Shown: piece after piece, positions 40,109 to 49,201 of the stretch | How the letters are laid out: every line of letters begins with the position of its first letter | Position numbering within the stretch: position 1 is the first letter of the stretch | DNA from: an uncultured Eubacteriales bacterium | Lineage (GTDB): Bacteria > Bacillota > Clostridia > Oscillospirales > CAG-272 | NCBI GenBank assembly: GCA_905201895.1 | Contig: CAJKPX010000009.1 | Span: forward strand, 1-62,734 | Direction: 5' to 3' | Length of the DNA stretch: 62,734 bases | Position numbers and translations under genes: made by a program | The notes under the pieces: model-generated | What the model saw: the letters and a program-made list of their open reading frames with translations, nothing else | Databases searched by the model: none | Told to the model about the DNA's origin: nothing

Positions 40109-40162
40109 TTCCGCCCCTAAAAAAATGAAAATGAAAAATACTTTTTCAGGAGATCATAAAAA

Positions 40163-42961
40163 ATGGCAAAGGATTACACCAGCACACTCAATCTCCCCAC
40201 AACGGAGTTCCCCATGCGTGCAAATCTGCCGCAGAGAGAACCCGATATGCTCAAATATTGGGACTCGATCGACCTCTACAACGCCATGCAGGAGAATGCG
40301 CAGGGCAAGCCGCTCTACCTCCTCCACGATGGCCCTCCCTTCTCCAATGGAAACATCCACATGGGAACGGCGCTCAACAAAATTCTCAAGGATTTTATCA
40401 ACAAATCCAAGGGCATGATGGGTTATCGCGTGCCCTTCACCCCCGGTTGGGACAACCACGGCATGCCGATTGAGTCTGCAATCATCAAGAAGAATAAGCT
40501 CGATCGCAAAAAAATGTCGATTCCCGAATTCCGCACGGCTTGCCACAAGTTTGCCGAGGACTTCGTAAAGGTTCAGATGGGTCAGTTCGTTCGCCTCGGT
40601 GTCAGCGGCGACTGGGAAAAGCCCTATCTGACGATGAACAAGGAGTTTGAGGCACGTGAGATTCGCGTGTTCGGCGAGATGTTCAAGAGATGCTATATCT
40701 ACAAGGGTCTCAAGCCTGTTTACTGGTGCCCCAACGATGAAACGGCGCTGGCTGAGGCGGAAATCGAATATAAGACCGATAAATGTACCTCGATCTACGT
40801 AAAGTTTGCGCTCAAGGACGATCAGGGCAAGCTGGCAGGCGTTTGCGACACGGCAAAGACCTTCTTTATCATCTGGACCACCACCACTTGGACGCTGCCC
40901 GGAAACCAGGCAATCGCGCTCAACCCCGTGGAGGACTACGCGATTGTGAAGGCAGCAAACGGCGAATACTACGTGGTTGCCGAGGCACTCGTTGCCACAA
41001 CGATGGCAGAGGGTGGCGTTGAGGACTACGAGGTGGTTGCTACCCGCAAGGGACGTGACTTTGAATATATGACGGCTCAGCACCCCTTCCTCGACCGCGA
41101 CAGTCTGCTCGTTTGTGCCGACTACGTTACGATGGATAGCGGTACGGGCTGCGTACACACGGCAGGCGGCTTCGGTGCGGACGATAACGTCACCTGCCGT
41201 CGCTACGGACTTCCTCCCCTCGTTCCCGTGGATGACCGCGGATTCCAGACCGAGGAGGCAGGCAAATTTGCAGGTCTGCGCTACGATGCCTCCAACGAGG
41301 CGATCCTCGCAGATATGAAGGAAACCGGTGCACTCTTCGCATCGAAGGAATTTGAGCACGAATACCCGCACTGCTGGAGATGCAAGCAGCCGATCATCTT
41401 CCGCGCAACCCCGCAGTGGTTCTGCTCGGTTGACGCCTTCAAGGATCAGGCAGTTGCGGCATGCGACAAGGTTACTTGGATGCCCGATTGGGGCGGCGAG
41501 CGTATGAAGCAGATGATTCGCGAGCGCGCTGATTGGTGCATCTCGCGTCAGCGCCATTGGGGTCTGCCGATTCCCGTGTTCTACTGCGACGATTGCAAGA
41601 AGCCGATCTGCAACGACGAGACCATCGACCGCGTTTCCAAAATCTTTGCCGAAACCGGCTCGAACACCTGGTATGAAAAGACTGCGGCAGAGCTCCTGCC
41701 CGACGGATTCGTTTGCCCACACTGCGGCGGCAAGCACTTTACGCAGGAAACCGACACGCTTGACGGTTGGTTTGACTCGGGCTCGACGCATTTCTCGGTT
41801 CTCGAGAACAACGCCGATCTCAATTGGCCCGCAGACCTCTATCTTGAGGGTGCAGACCAATATCGCGGCTGGTTCCAATCCTCGCTGCTCACCGCCGTAG
41901 GTGCGCGCGGAGAGGCACAGGCGCCCTATAAGGCTGTTCTCACCCACGGTTGGGTTGTGGACGGCGAAGGTCGCGCAATGCACAAGTCGCTTGGAAACGG
42001 CGTGGATCCGCTTGATATGATCAAGAAATACGGTGCCGATCTCGTTCGTCTGTGGGCAGCGTCCGCCGACTACCGCGTGGACGTGCGCGTTTCCGAGGCG
42101 ATCTTCAAGCAGCTTTCGGATGCCTACCGCAAGATTCGTAACACCGTTCGTATTCTGATTGCCGACCTGAACGATTTTGATCCCAACAAGGATGCTCTGC
42201 CCTTTGACGAGCTCTATGAGATCGACCGCTGGATCATCGCTGCAATGAACGATCTGACACGCGACGTGCGTGCGTCCTACGAAACCTTTGAATTCCATCC
42301 GATCGCACATAGCATCGGCAATTTCTGCACCACCGAGCTCTCCAAGCTCTATATCGACATCACCAAGGACCGCGTTTACACCGAAAAGGCAGACAGCAAA
42401 GCGCGCCGCAGTGCGCAAACCGCGATGTATTTCGTCCTTTCGGGGCTGGTGCGTCTGCTGGCGCCGATTCTCGCATTCACCGCAGAGGAGATGTGGCAGT
42501 CAATTCCGCATGTGGAATCCGACCTCACCAAGAGCGTATTCCTCAACGAGATGCCCACCTATGACGATGCACTCACCTTCCCCGAGGTCACCGCACGCTG
42601 GAACCGTCTGTTCGAGATGCGCGATGACGTGATGAAGGCGCTCGAAATCGCACGTGCCGACAAGCTGGTTGGTAAGTCGCTCGAGGCTAAGGTCACGCTC
42701 TACACCAAGGACGCCGACATGCTGGCTATGCTGAACGACTTTGGCTCCGAGCTGAACACGGTATTCATCGTTTCGGGTGTCAAGGTTGTGGACGGCGACG
42801 CGCCCGCAGGTGCTCACACCGAGGGACTTTCGGGTGTTGGCGTTCTGGTTGAGCCTGCCGACGGCTGCAAGTGCGACCGCTGCTGGAGCTACTCCACCAA
42901 GGGCGAGCAAACCGAGGATGGCGGCTTCCTCTGCGAACGCTGCAAAGCAATTCTGATGTAA
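40163..42961 (+). CDS. ileS: Isoleucyl-tRNA synthetase
   Basis: A 932-aa class I synthetase. The HIGH-type motif reads GNIHMGTALNK (about residue 60), the KMSKS-type motif reads AMHKSLGN (about 605), the WTTTTWTLPGNQA editing-domain motif is at about 240, and a C-terminal zinc module has CKCDRCW and CERC. It charges tRNA-Ile and hydrolyses misactivated valine. GGAGATCATAAAA precedes the ATG. Expression is controlled by the T-box immediately upstream. A long minus-strand frame over it is a shadow. Confidence 0.98.
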   Translation: MAKDYTSTLNLPTTEFPMRANLPQREPDMLKYWDSIDLYNAMQENAQGKPLYLLHDGPPFSNGNIHMGTALNKILKDFINKSKGMMGYRVPFTPGWDNHGMPIESAIIKKNKLDRKKMSIPEFRTACHKFAEDFVKVQMGQFVRLGVSGDWEKPYLTMNKEFEAREIRVFGEMFKRCYIYKGLKPVYWCPNDETALAEAEIEYKTDKCTSIYVKFALKDDQGKLAGVCDTAKTFFIIWTTTTWTLPGNQAIALNPVEDYAIVKAANGEYYVVAEALVATTMAEGGVEDYEVVATRKGRDFEYMTAQHPFLDRDSLLVCADYVTMDSGTGCVHTAGGFGADDNVTCRRYGLPPLVPVDDRGFQTEEAGKFAGLRYDASNEAILADMKETGALFASKEFEHEYPHCWRCKQPIIFRATPQWFCSVDAFKDQAVAACDKVTWMPDWGGERMKQMIRERADWCISRQRHWGLPIPVFYCDDCKKPICNDETIDRVSKIFAETGSNTWYEKTAAELLPDGFVCPHCGGKHFTQETDTLDGWFDSGSTHFSVLENNADLNWPADLYLEGADQYRGWFQSSLLTAVGARGEAQAPYKAVLTHGWVVDGEGRAMHKSLGNGVDPLDMIKKYGADLVRLWAASADYRVDVRVSEAIFKQLSDAYRKIRNTVRILIADLNDFDPNKDALPFDELYEIDRWIIAAMNDLTRDVRASYETFEFHPIAHSIGNFCTTELSKLYIDITKDRVYTEKADSKARRSAQTAMYFVLSGLVRLLAPILAFTAEEMWQSIPHVESDLTKSVFLNEMPTYDDALTFPEVTARWNRLFEMRDDVMKALEIARADKLVGKSLEAKVTLYTKDADMLAMLNDFGSELNTVFIVSGVKVVDGDAPAGAHTEGLSGVGVLVEPADGCKCDRCWSYSTKGEQTEDGGFLCERCKAILM

Positions 42962-42969
42962 CAAAAGAA

Positions 42970-43007
42970 CACGGGGAAGCGCTTTTTGAAAAGCGCTCCC
43001 CCGTCCC
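42970..43007 (+). repeat. Hairpin between ileS and lspA
   Basis: ACGGGGAAGCGCTTTTT / GAAAAGCGCTCCCCCGT forms a strong stem but has no T-tract, so it is more likely a processing or attenuating structure within an ileS-lspA transcript than a full terminator. Confidence 0.55.
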
Positions 43008-43048
43008 ACTCTCAAGGCAATTGAAAATTACCTCGGAAAGGAGCCTTT

Positions 43049-43588
43049 ATGATTTTGCTTCTTGCAATTATTGTGGGCGCGGTTGCACTCGACCAGCTGA
43101 CAAAATGGCTGACGGTGGTCTATCTGGATTATCAGCAGTCCTTTCCTCTCTGGCAGGACGTCCTGCATCTGACGCACCACAGAAATGAGGGCGCGGCATT
43201 TGGCATGCTCAGTGATCACCGCTGGGTCTTTATGGTCTTTTCCTCTGTTGCCATTGTTGCCCTTCTGGTCTATCTGTTCCGTTTCACCCCAAAGAGCCGC
43301 CTGGTGCGCATCTCGCTTGCCATGATTATTGGCGGCGGCATCGGCAATATGATTGACCGTCTCGCGCTCGGCTATGTGATCGACTTCATTGATTTCACGC
43401 TGATCGACTTTGCCATTTTCAACGTTGCCGACTCCTTTGTAACGGTTGGAGCCTTCCTGATCATGGGATACCTGATCTACGACATCATTCGGGAAGCACG
43501 GGAAAACAAAAAAGCGACGTCTGACGAAACCGACGGGCACAACGACGGCGAGTCCGATGAACCAACTGCGGTGAACGATGATGAATGA
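43049..43588 (+). CDS. lspA: Lipoprotein signal peptidase (signal peptidase II)
   Basis: Cleaves prolipoprotein signal peptides after lipid attachment; an integral membrane aspartyl protease. The 179-aa product has four membrane spans. The catalytic aspartates are in GNMIDRLALGYVIDFIDF and FNVADSF. The HRNEGAAFG segment matches the family's NxGAAFG. A C-terminal cytoplasmic tail of ~30 acidic, low-complexity residues (SDETDGHNDGESDEPTAVND) is an extension. Several predicted lipoproteins in this window would be its substrates. It overlaps the start of rluD by 11 bp. Confidence 0.96.
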   Translation: MILLLAIIVGAVALDQLTKWLTVVYLDYQQSFPLWQDVLHLTHHRNEGAAFGMLSDHRWVFMVFSSVAIVALLVYLFRFTPKSRLVRISLAMIIGGGIGNMIDRLALGYVIDFIDFTLIDFAIFNVADSFVTVGAFLIMGYLIYDIIREARENKKATSDETDGHNDGESDEPTAVNDDE

Positions 43589-44594
43589 ACACATCGACCG
43601 CGACTTGCCCCCGATCGTTTTGACCGTTGAGGCAGCGGATACAGGCTGTCGCATCGACCAATTTGCCGCACAGAAAACCGAGCTGACACGCTCGGCGGTG
43701 ACACGGTTGATCGAGGACGGCGCACTAACTGTCAACCAAGTCAAAACCGATAAAAAATACCGCCTGCGTGTAGGTGATACGGTGGAAATCCGCATCCCCG
43801 AGCCCGAGCCCTGCGAGGCGCTCCCACAGAACATCCCACTCGACATTGTATTTGAGGACGATGATCTGATCGTAATCAATAAGCCCGTGGGCATGGTGGT
43901 GCATCCTGCCGCAGGAAATCCAGACGGCACACTTGTGAACGCCCTGCTCTATCATTGCGGCGCATCCCTCTCGGGTGTGGGCGGCGTAATTCGTCCCGGC
44001 ATCGTGCATCGCATTGACAAGGACACCTCGGGGCTACTCGTGGTGGCGAAAAATGATCCCACACACCTCGCGCTTGCCGCCGATCTGAAGGGACACCACA
44101 TCCGCCGCACCTATTATGCCATTGCGATTGGTAACTTCAAAGAAGATAGCGGAACGGTTGACGCGCCGATCGGTCGGCATCCCGTTGACCGCAAGCGCAT
44201 GGCAGTGATCCGTAATGCTGAGCTTCGCTCGCGCGACGCCGTGACGCATTGGCAGGTCCTCGCGCGCGGAGAAAGCGACGGGCAATCCTTCACGTTCATC
44301 CGTTGCGAGCTTGAAACCGGCAGAACGCATCAGATTCGCGTGCACATGGCGTCGGTTGGGCATCCGCTTTTGGGCGACCCGATCTACGGCGGCGCGGGCA
44401 CGAAATTTGAAGCGCGCCATCGCCGCTTGATCGAGGGGCAATGTCTGCATGCAGGCGAGCTGACCTTCAAGCATCCGCAAACGGGCGAGCAGGTTCACCT
44501 CTCTGCTCCCATGCCCGAGAGCATGCGCGAGACCGTTCGGATTCTGTTCGGTGGCGAGACTTCGGACGTCATTCCAACGGGGTCTGAATCATGA
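43578..44594 (+). CDS. rluD: RluA-family pseudouridine synthase (RluD type)
   Basis: The 338-aa product has an N-terminal S4 RNA-binding domain (GCRIDQFAAQKTELTRSAVTRLI, about residues 18-40) and the catalytic domain with HRIDKDTSGLLVVAKND (catalytic Asp at about 145) and ETGRTHQIRVHMASVGHPLLGD. The family member encoded next to lspA in Firmicutes is usually RluD-like, modifying 23S rRNA helix 69. The start, ATGATGAAT at 43578 or three bases later, lies inside the lspA end, so translation may be coupled. Its stop overlaps the next ATG as ATGA. Confidence 0.92.
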   Translation: MMNEHIDRDLPPIVLTVEAADTGCRIDQFAAQKTELTRSAVTRLIEDGALTVNQVKTDKKYRLRVGDTVEIRIPEPEPCEALPQNIPLDIVFEDDDLIVINKPVGMVVHPAAGNPDGTLVNALLYHCGASLSGVGGVIRPGIVHRIDKDTSGLLVVAKNDPTHLALAADLKGHHIRRTYYAIAIGNFKEDSGTVDAPIGRHPVDRKRMAVIRNAELRSRDAVTHWQVLARGESDGQSFTFIRCELETGRTHQIRVHMASVGHPLLGDPIYGGAGTKFEARHRRLIEGQCLHAGELTFKHPQTGEQVHLSAPMPESMRETVRILFGGETSDVIPTGSES

Positions 44595-45100
44595 AAATTG
44601 CGATTTTAGGGTATAGCGGATCGGGAAAATCAACGCTGGCAAGCTTTCTGGGCAAGCGCTACGAATTGCCTGTTCTGCATCTCGATTCCATTCAGTTCCT
44701 ACCGAAATGGGAAATTCGTGACAAAGACGAGCGCGCTGCGCTTTACGGTCAATTTCTCGAGGAGCACGCCAACGGTTGGGTGATCGACGGCAACTACACG
44801 GCACTCGACTTCGATCAGCGCCTTGAGGAGGCGGATGTGATCCTGCTTCTGCTCTTTCCCGCCCTGCGTTGTCTGTGGCGCTGCTTCAAGCGCTATCGGG
44901 CAAACCGCAACCGCGTGCGCGAGAGTATGGCAGAGGGCTGCGAGGAAAAGCTCGATGCAGAATTTATCCGTTGGATCCTTTGGGAGTCCCGCACCGCCCG
45001 GCACCGCACTCGCTATCACGCAATTATCGAGCGCTATCCCGAAAAGGTGACGGTGCTCAAATCCCAGCAACAGATCGACCGCTATATGAAAATGATATAA
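44591..45100 (+). CDS. P-loop NTPase, adenylate-kinase-like (FlaR/topology-modulator family)
   Basis: A 169-aa P-loop protein with GYSGSGKSTLASFLG at the very N-terminus and LPVLHLDSIQFLP. GWVIDGNYT supplies a Walker B-like Asp, and an arginine-rich lid (RRYRANRNRVRESMAEG type) follows. This matches small kinases annotated as 'topology modulation protein' or FlaR, whose real substrate is unclear. The start codon overlaps the rluD stop (ATGA). It is the last gene of the ileS-lspA-rluD run. Confidence 0.82.
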   Translation: MKIAILGYSGSGKSTLASFLGKRYELPVLHLDSIQFLPKWEIRDKDERAALYGQFLEEHANGWVIDGNYTALDFDQRLEEADVILLLLFPALRCLWRCFKRYRANRNRVRESMAEGCEEKLDAEFIRWILWESRTARHRTRYHAIIERYPEKVTVLKSQQQIDRYMKMI

Positions 45101-45102
45101 CA

Positions 45103-45174
45103 AAAACACCACCTATTCAACAGCGTGACACTCTTAACGGAGCTTCACCTGATCGGGTAGGTGGTGTTTTGTTA
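45103..45174 (+). terminator. Long-range hairpin ending the ileS-lspA-rluD run
   Basis: AAACACCACCTA (45104-45115) pairs with TAGGTGGTGTTTT (45159-45171), separated by 43 bp of loop with internal pairing. It is followed by a weak GTTATAT tail and lies between convergent genes. Confidence 0.6.
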
Positions 45175-45205
45175 TATAATTGTCCTGCGCAACAGGCCCT
45201 CGGAG

Positions 45206-45727
45206 CTATATTGCGTAAAATTGAATCAAAAGGGTATTTCGTACAATCCACCCAAAAAGCTGAGTCAGTCCAAACATCCCAAGATGAATCATCCAAAAGC
45301 TCCAGCGCCTCGCCCCCAAATAATGCCACGATGGCGCCGCATGTGCCATCGCGAATCCCGAAAGCGTTAAAACGGGAAGCTGCAGCATCAAGAAAAACAG
45401 GACGTTCATATATGCCAAAAAGGTGATGAGAAACCAGTAATAATAAAACGGCGCGCCGATCATCAAAGCTACTCGGATCAGATCCGCATACGGCGGCTTG
45501 TATTCTTCGCCCTGATCCCTCAAAATATCCTTTCGGATCTCAAGCTTCAGGAGCATTTGACTTCCCTGCTGACTGATCAACAAGAAAGCAAGGAGCAACC
45601 ACCAAAAAAAGAGGACAAAGCAGATTTGATTGTTTTGGAACAAGCCGAACCAGCCAACGATGCCGATCATCAGAGCAAACGTGACGTAAATAACAGTAGC
45701 TTTTCTTTTTACCCGTTTCAAATACAA
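45206..45727 (-). CDS. Integral membrane protein of unknown function
   Basis: A 173-aa protein with about four hydrophobic spans (around residues 12-30, 35-53, 90-125 and 143-165) and aromatic-rich loops (APFYYYWFLITFLAY). I recognise no family. It is convergent with the P-loop gene and divergent in function from the rplQ operon behind it. The start at 45727 is preceded by a GGAGGATGACTT-type ribosome binding site. Confidence 0.65.
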   Translation of the reverse strand: MYLKRVKRKATVIYVTFALMIGIVGWFGLFQNNQICFVLFFWWLLLAFLLISQQGSQMLLKLEIRKDILRDQGEEYKPPYADLIRVALMIGAPFYYYWFLITFLAYMNVLFFLMLQLPVLTLSGFAMAHAAPSWHYLGARRWSFWMIHLGMFGLTQLFGWIVRNTLLIQFYAI

Positions 45728-45847
45728 GTCATCCTCCTCCCCTCTGTGAGCGCAATCGAACCCAAAAATAAGGTTCTTCCGATTTTCATTATAACATAAA
45801 AAGTGAGTTCTGTCAATGAATTATCAAATAATTAAAATCAAGAAATA

Positions 45848-45889
45848 AAAAAACAACGGAATATTTGTTCAATAAACCGTTGTTTTTTT
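45848..45889 (-). terminator. Second terminator downstream of rplQ
   Basis: AAAAAACAACGG / CCGTTGTTTTTTT around a ~17-nt loop. A- and T-tracts on both sides make it usable on either strand. Confidence 0.75.
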
Positions 45890-45918
45890 GTAAATATCAT
45901 AATAAATAATTAACAAAA

Positions 45919-45963
45919 ACAGGGTGTTGCAAACACAAGCTTTTTGCATCTGCAACACCCCAT
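45919..45963 (-). terminator. First terminator after the ribosomal protein supercluster
   Basis: On the minus strand GGGTGTTGCAGATGCAAAAAGC pairs across to GCAACACCC and is followed by TGTTTTTG, about 25 bp past the rplQ stop codon. Confidence 0.85.
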
Positions 45964-45984
45964 ATTTAGTTCTGCAACGCTGAA

Positions 45985-46410
45985 TTATTCAGCAGCTTCC
46001 TCGGTCTTCTTGCTTGCCTTCTTCTTGGGAGCCTCTTCTGCGGGCTTCTCAGCGGCAACGGGAGTCTCAACGAGCAGCTTTACGATTGCCATCTCTGCGG
46101 CATCGCCTCTGCGGGGACCCATCTTGAAGATCTGCGTGTAACCACCCTGACGCTCTGCGTAGGTGGGAGCGATTTCGCTGAACAGCTTGGTTACAACGTC
46201 CTCTTTGGTGATATAAGCCAAAGCAGCACGGCGGCTTGCCAGCGTGTTCTTCTTACCGAGTGTAATCATTTTCTCTGCCATGGAACGAACTTCCTTCGCT
46301 CTGGTGAGCGTGGTCTCGATCTGTCCGTTCTCAAGCAGTAAGGTAACCATTCCGCGCAGCATAGCGTTTCTGTGAGCGGTAGGTCTGCCGAGTTTTCTGG
46401 TTCCGGGCAT
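45985..46410 (-). CDS. rplQ: Large ribosomal subunit protein bL17
   Basis: The 141-aa bL17 lines part of the exit-tunnel outer surface. The N-terminal signature is RKLGRPTAHRNAMLRGMVTLLL, then ETTLTRAKEVRSMAEKMITLGK. The C-terminal ~25 residues (AAEKPAEEAPKKKASKKTEE) are a charged Ala/Lys/Glu tail beyond the usual core. It is the last gene of the alpha operon, 71 bp after rpoA, followed by two hairpin terminators. Confidence 0.97.
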   Translation of the reverse strand: MPGTRKLGRPTAHRNAMLRGMVTLLLENGQIETTLTRAKEVRSMAEKMITLGKKNTLASRRAALAYITKEDVVTKLFSEIAPTYAERQGGYTQIFKMGPRRGDAAEMAIVKLLVETPVAAEKPAEEAPKKKASKKTEEAAE

Positions 46411-46481
46411 TTCTATTCCCTCCTTCTGTTGTTTACGAATCGTTTTTTAGTTCTGAATTTGGTAGAGTCGGGGAAAGAGGA

Positions 46482-47456
46482 TTATTCCTCTTCCTTCTTG
46501 AGCTCCAGACCAAGCGAGTGGAGCTTCTGGATGACTTCCTCCAGCGACTTCTTACCGAGGTTACGAACCTTGATCATATCCTCTTCCGTGCGGTTGATCA
46601 GATCCTCAACCGTGTCAATGCCTGCGCGCTTCAAGCAGTTGAAGCTACGTACAGACATGTCAAGTTCCTCAATGGTCATCTCAAGGACTTTCTCCTTGAT
46701 GGTCTCTTCTCTTTCAACCATAATCTCTGCCTTCTTTGCTTCATCAGACAAATCCACAAACAAGTTGAGATGCTCGTTGAGAATCTTGGCGCCAAGGGAA
46801 ATTGCTTCCTTTGCGGAAATCGTTCCGTTTGTCAGAATTTCCAGAGTCAGTTTATCGTAGTCCGTAATGTTACCGACACGCGTATTGTCCACCGTGTAGT
46901 TTACGTTGTAAACAGGGGTGTAGATCGAGTCGGTGTAGATCGTTCCGATGGGAGCCGAAGCTGCCGCACCGAGAACCTGGGTGTGCAATTGCTTGTTTCT
47001 CTCCTGCGATACATATCCGCGACCTGCAGCGAAGGTCAATTCCATATAGAATCTCTCATTCTCGCCAACCGTTGCGATATGATGATCGGGATTCAGGATT
47101 TCAACGTCGGAATCCTGCTTGATATCACCTGCGGTAACGTTCTTCTCGCCCGTTACGTCAATGATAACGGTCTTGGGGCCGGCGCAGTGAAGCTTTGCCG
47201 TGATGCCCTTTACGTTCAGCACGATTTCGGTCACGTCCTCGGTGACACCGGGGATGCTCGAGAACTCATGGAGAACACCGTCGATCTTGATATTGGTAAC
47301 CGCAACGCCGGGAAGCGAGCTGAGCAGAACTCTGCGCAGAGAGTTTCCGAGCGTGATACCGTATCCGCGCTCAAGGGGCTCCACGATAAAGGTACCGTGA
47401 ACTCCGTCCTCACTCAGATCAACCGTTGTGATATTCGGCTTTTCAATCTCAATCAT
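46482..47456 (-). CDS. rpoA: RNA polymerase alpha subunit
   Basis: The 324-aa assembly subunit. The N-terminal domain has the conserved ERGYGITLGNSLRRVLLSSLPG (residues about 32-53) and the GRGYV loop. The C-terminal domain (from about 245) has the RSFNCLKRAGIDTVEDLI helix-hairpin-helix that contacts UP elements and activators. GAAGGAGGTTTATTTGGA precedes the start. It sits between rpsD and rplQ as in other Firmicutes. Confidence 0.98.
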   Translation of the reverse strand: MIEIEKPNITTVDLSEDGVHGTFIVEPLERGYGITLGNSLRRVLLSSLPGVAVTNIKIDGVLHEFSSIPGVTEDVTEIVLNVKGITAKLHCAGPKTVIIDVTGEKNVTAGDIKQDSDVEILNPDHHIATVGENERFYMELTFAAGRGYVSQERNKQLHTQVLGAAASAPIGTIYTDSIYTPVYNVNYTVDNTRVGNITDYDKLTLEILTNGTISAKEAISLGAKILNEHLNLFVDLSDEAKKAEIMVEREETIKEKVLEMTIEELDMSVRSFNCLKRAGIDTVEDLINRTEEDMIKVRNLGKKSLEEVIQKLHSLGLELKKEEE

Positions 47457-47551
47457 TCCAAATAAACCTCCTTCAAATCATAATAATGGGCTAACGGGGT
47501 ATTTCGATGTGCTTTATGCCGCACACCGTACCATTTGCATAGCAAACGGTA

Positions 47552-48178
47552 TTACTTGGAATAGAGCTCGACGATCAGCTGCTCGTTGAAATCGAAGTCA
47601 ACGTCCTCACGTGCAGGCAGGGTGAGAACCTTTGCGGTCATTGCGTCTGCCTTAACCTCAAGCCACTTCGGAGCAGTCTTCGTTGCTGCTGCTTCTGCAA
47701 GAGCCTTGAACTTAACCGAATCACGGCTGGTTTCCTTCACTGCAACAACGTCACCAGCCTTTACGATCAGAGAAGGAATGTTAACCTTCTTGCCGTTGAT
47801 GGTGAAGTGTCCGTGCAGAACGAGCTGACGAGCCTCCTTGTGAGAAGCGGCAAATCCCATTCTGTAAACAACGTTGTCGAAACGGCGCTCAAGCAGGCAG
47901 ATCAGGTTTTCACCGGTCATACCCTCCTTGCGGGCTGCTTCCTCATAGTAGTTTACGAACTGTCTCTCGAGGACACCGTAGTATCTTCTCGTCTTCTGCT
48001 TTTCACGCATCTGCAGTCCGTACTCTCTCATCTTCTTGTTTGCTGCGCCATGCTGACCGGGAGCGGTGCTTCTGCGGTCGAGTGCGCACTTACCAGAGGT
48101 GCAACGCTCACCCTTCAGGTAAAGCTTGGTTCCCTCTCTACGGCAGAGTCTGCAAACAGGTCCTGTATATCTTGCCAT
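47552..48178 (-). CDS. rpsD: Small ribosomal subunit protein uS4
   Basis: The 208-aa 16S assembly initiator protein. It keeps an N-terminal zinc-type motif (CRLCRREG .. CTSGKC, four cysteines; the C+ form), then the S4 domain with RRFDNVVYRMGFAASHKEARQLVLHGHF. It is located in the alpha operon between rpsK and rpoA, with a 95-bp gap before rpoA. That gap is long enough to hold a regulatory structure. Confidence 0.97.
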   Translation of the reverse strand: MARYTGPVCRLCRREGTKLYLKGERCTSGKCALDRRSTAPGQHGAANKKMREYGLQMREKQKTRRYYGVLERQFVNYYEEAARKEGMTGENLICLLERRFDNVVYRMGFAASHKEARQLVLHGHFTINGKKVNIPSLIVKAGDVVAVKETSRDSVKFKALAEAAATKTAPKWLEVKADAMTAKVLTLPAREDVDFDFNEQLIVELYSK

Positions 48179-48200
48179 TTTTCTATACCTCCACGAATAA

Positions 48201-48599
48201 TTAAACGCGTCTGCGCTTAGGCGGTCTGCAACCGTTGTGCGGAACCGGGGTTACGTCCTTGATCATGGTGATCTGGAGTCCAACGGTCTCGAGTGCGCGG
48301 ATCGCAGATTCTCTTCCGGAACCGGGGCCCTTTACGAAAACCTCAACGGTCTTCAGTCCGTGCTCCATTGCTGCCTTTGCAGCGGTCTCGGATGCAGACT
48401 GTGCTGCGAACGGAGTGGATTTTCTGGAGCCCTTGAAGCCCAGCTCGCCGGCAGATGCCCAGGAAATGGTATTGCCTTCTGCGTCAGAAATCGTTACGAT
48501 CGTGTTGTTGAAGGTTGCCTGAATGTGAACGGCACCCTTTTCAATATTCTTTCTCTCGCGGCGTTTCTTGACAACTTTTCTTGCTGCTACTTTTGCCAT
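48201..48599 (-). CDS. rpsK: Small ribosomal subunit protein uS11
   Basis: A 132-aa platform protein of the 30S subunit, near the mRNA exit. The signatures are AVHIQATFNNTIVTISDAEG, SAGELGFKGSRKSTPFAAQ, KGPGSGRESAIRAL and DVTPVPHNGCRPPKRRRV. It has the family's normal length, with a 15-bp gap after rpsM and 22 bp before rpsD. Confidence 0.98.
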   Translation of the reverse strand: MAKVAARKVVKKRRERKNIEKGAVHIQATFNNTIVTISDAEGNTISWASAGELGFKGSRKSTPFAAQSASETAAKAAMEHGLKTVEVFVKGPGSGRESAIRALETVGLQITMIKDVTPVPHNGCRPPKRRRV

Positions 48600-48614
48600 C
48601 TTTATGCCACTCCT

Positions 48615-48983
48615 TTACTTCTTCTTGTTCGCAATGGTCTTTGCGGGACCCTTACGAGTTCTTGCATTGGTCTTGGTTCTTTGACCTCTAACGGGCAGAC
48701 CCTTTCTGTGACGGATACCGCGATAGCAGTTGATCTCGATCATTCTCTTGATGTTCATTGCAACATCACGACGGAGATCACCCTCTACGGTGTAGGACTT
48801 TTCAATCTCGTCACGAAGCTTTGCTACTTCGTCCTCGGTCAGATCCTTTGCGCGGGTATCGGGATTGATACCGGTTGCTGCAAGGATGTCGTTAGCGCTC
48901 TTGCGGCCGATACCGTAAATGTAGGTAAGGGCGATTTCTACGCGCTTGTTGTTCGGAATATCAACACCAGCTATACGAGCCAT
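48615..48983 (-). CDS. rpsM: Small ribosomal subunit protein uS13
   Basis: The 122-aa head protein that contacts the P-site tRNA and the large subunit. It has MARIAGVDIPNNKRVEIALT, YGIGRKSANDIL (helix-hairpin-helix), the CYRGIRHRKGLPVRGQRTKT motif and a basic tail KGPAKTIANKKK. It starts 41 bp after rpmJ. Confidence 0.98.
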   Translation of the reverse strand: MARIAGVDIPNNKRVEIALTYIYGIGRKSANDILAATGINPDTRAKDLTEDEVAKLRDEIEKSYTVEGDLRRDVAMNIKRMIEINCYRGIRHRKGLPVRGQRTKTNARTRKGPAKTIANKKK

Positions 48984-49024
48984 TCTGTTTATTCACCTCT
49001 CTGTTGATTTTTCGGTTTAACTGC

Positions 49025-49138
49025 TTAACCCTGTCTCTGCTTGTGCTTGGGGTTCTCGCAGATAACCATTACTTTGCCTTTTCTCTTGATGATCTTGCAT
49101 TTCTCGCAGATCTTCTTAACGGATGGTTTTACCTTCAT
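49025..49138 (-). CDS. rpmJ: Large ribosomal subunit protein bL36
   Basis: A 37-codon gene, easily missed. The product starts MKVKPSVKKICEKCK and ends ENPKHKQRQG, with the zinc ligands in CEKC, a later Cys (VIC) and a His. This is the zinc-binding (C+) form. It lies between infA and rpsM, its standard place. The ATG at 49138 follows AAGGCATGGTAGCACA, with a weak ribosome binding site. Confidence 0.96.
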   Translation of the reverse strand: MKVKPSVKKICEKCKIIKRKGKVMVICENPKHKQRQG

Positions 49139-49201
49139 TGTGCTACCATGCCTTTCTTGCTGTATTTGGATTCTGCATCTGCCAATCCTTATCGGATTGT
49201 G

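Noticed and set aside
40154..42418. A 754-aa open frame on the minus strand across ileS
   Set aside because: It lies entirely opposite a perfectly recognisable ileS, has no ribosome binding site, and is an expected product of biased codon use; the same applies to the long frames opposite the 4074-5519, 12012-14813, 16655-17806 and 23825-25255 genes.
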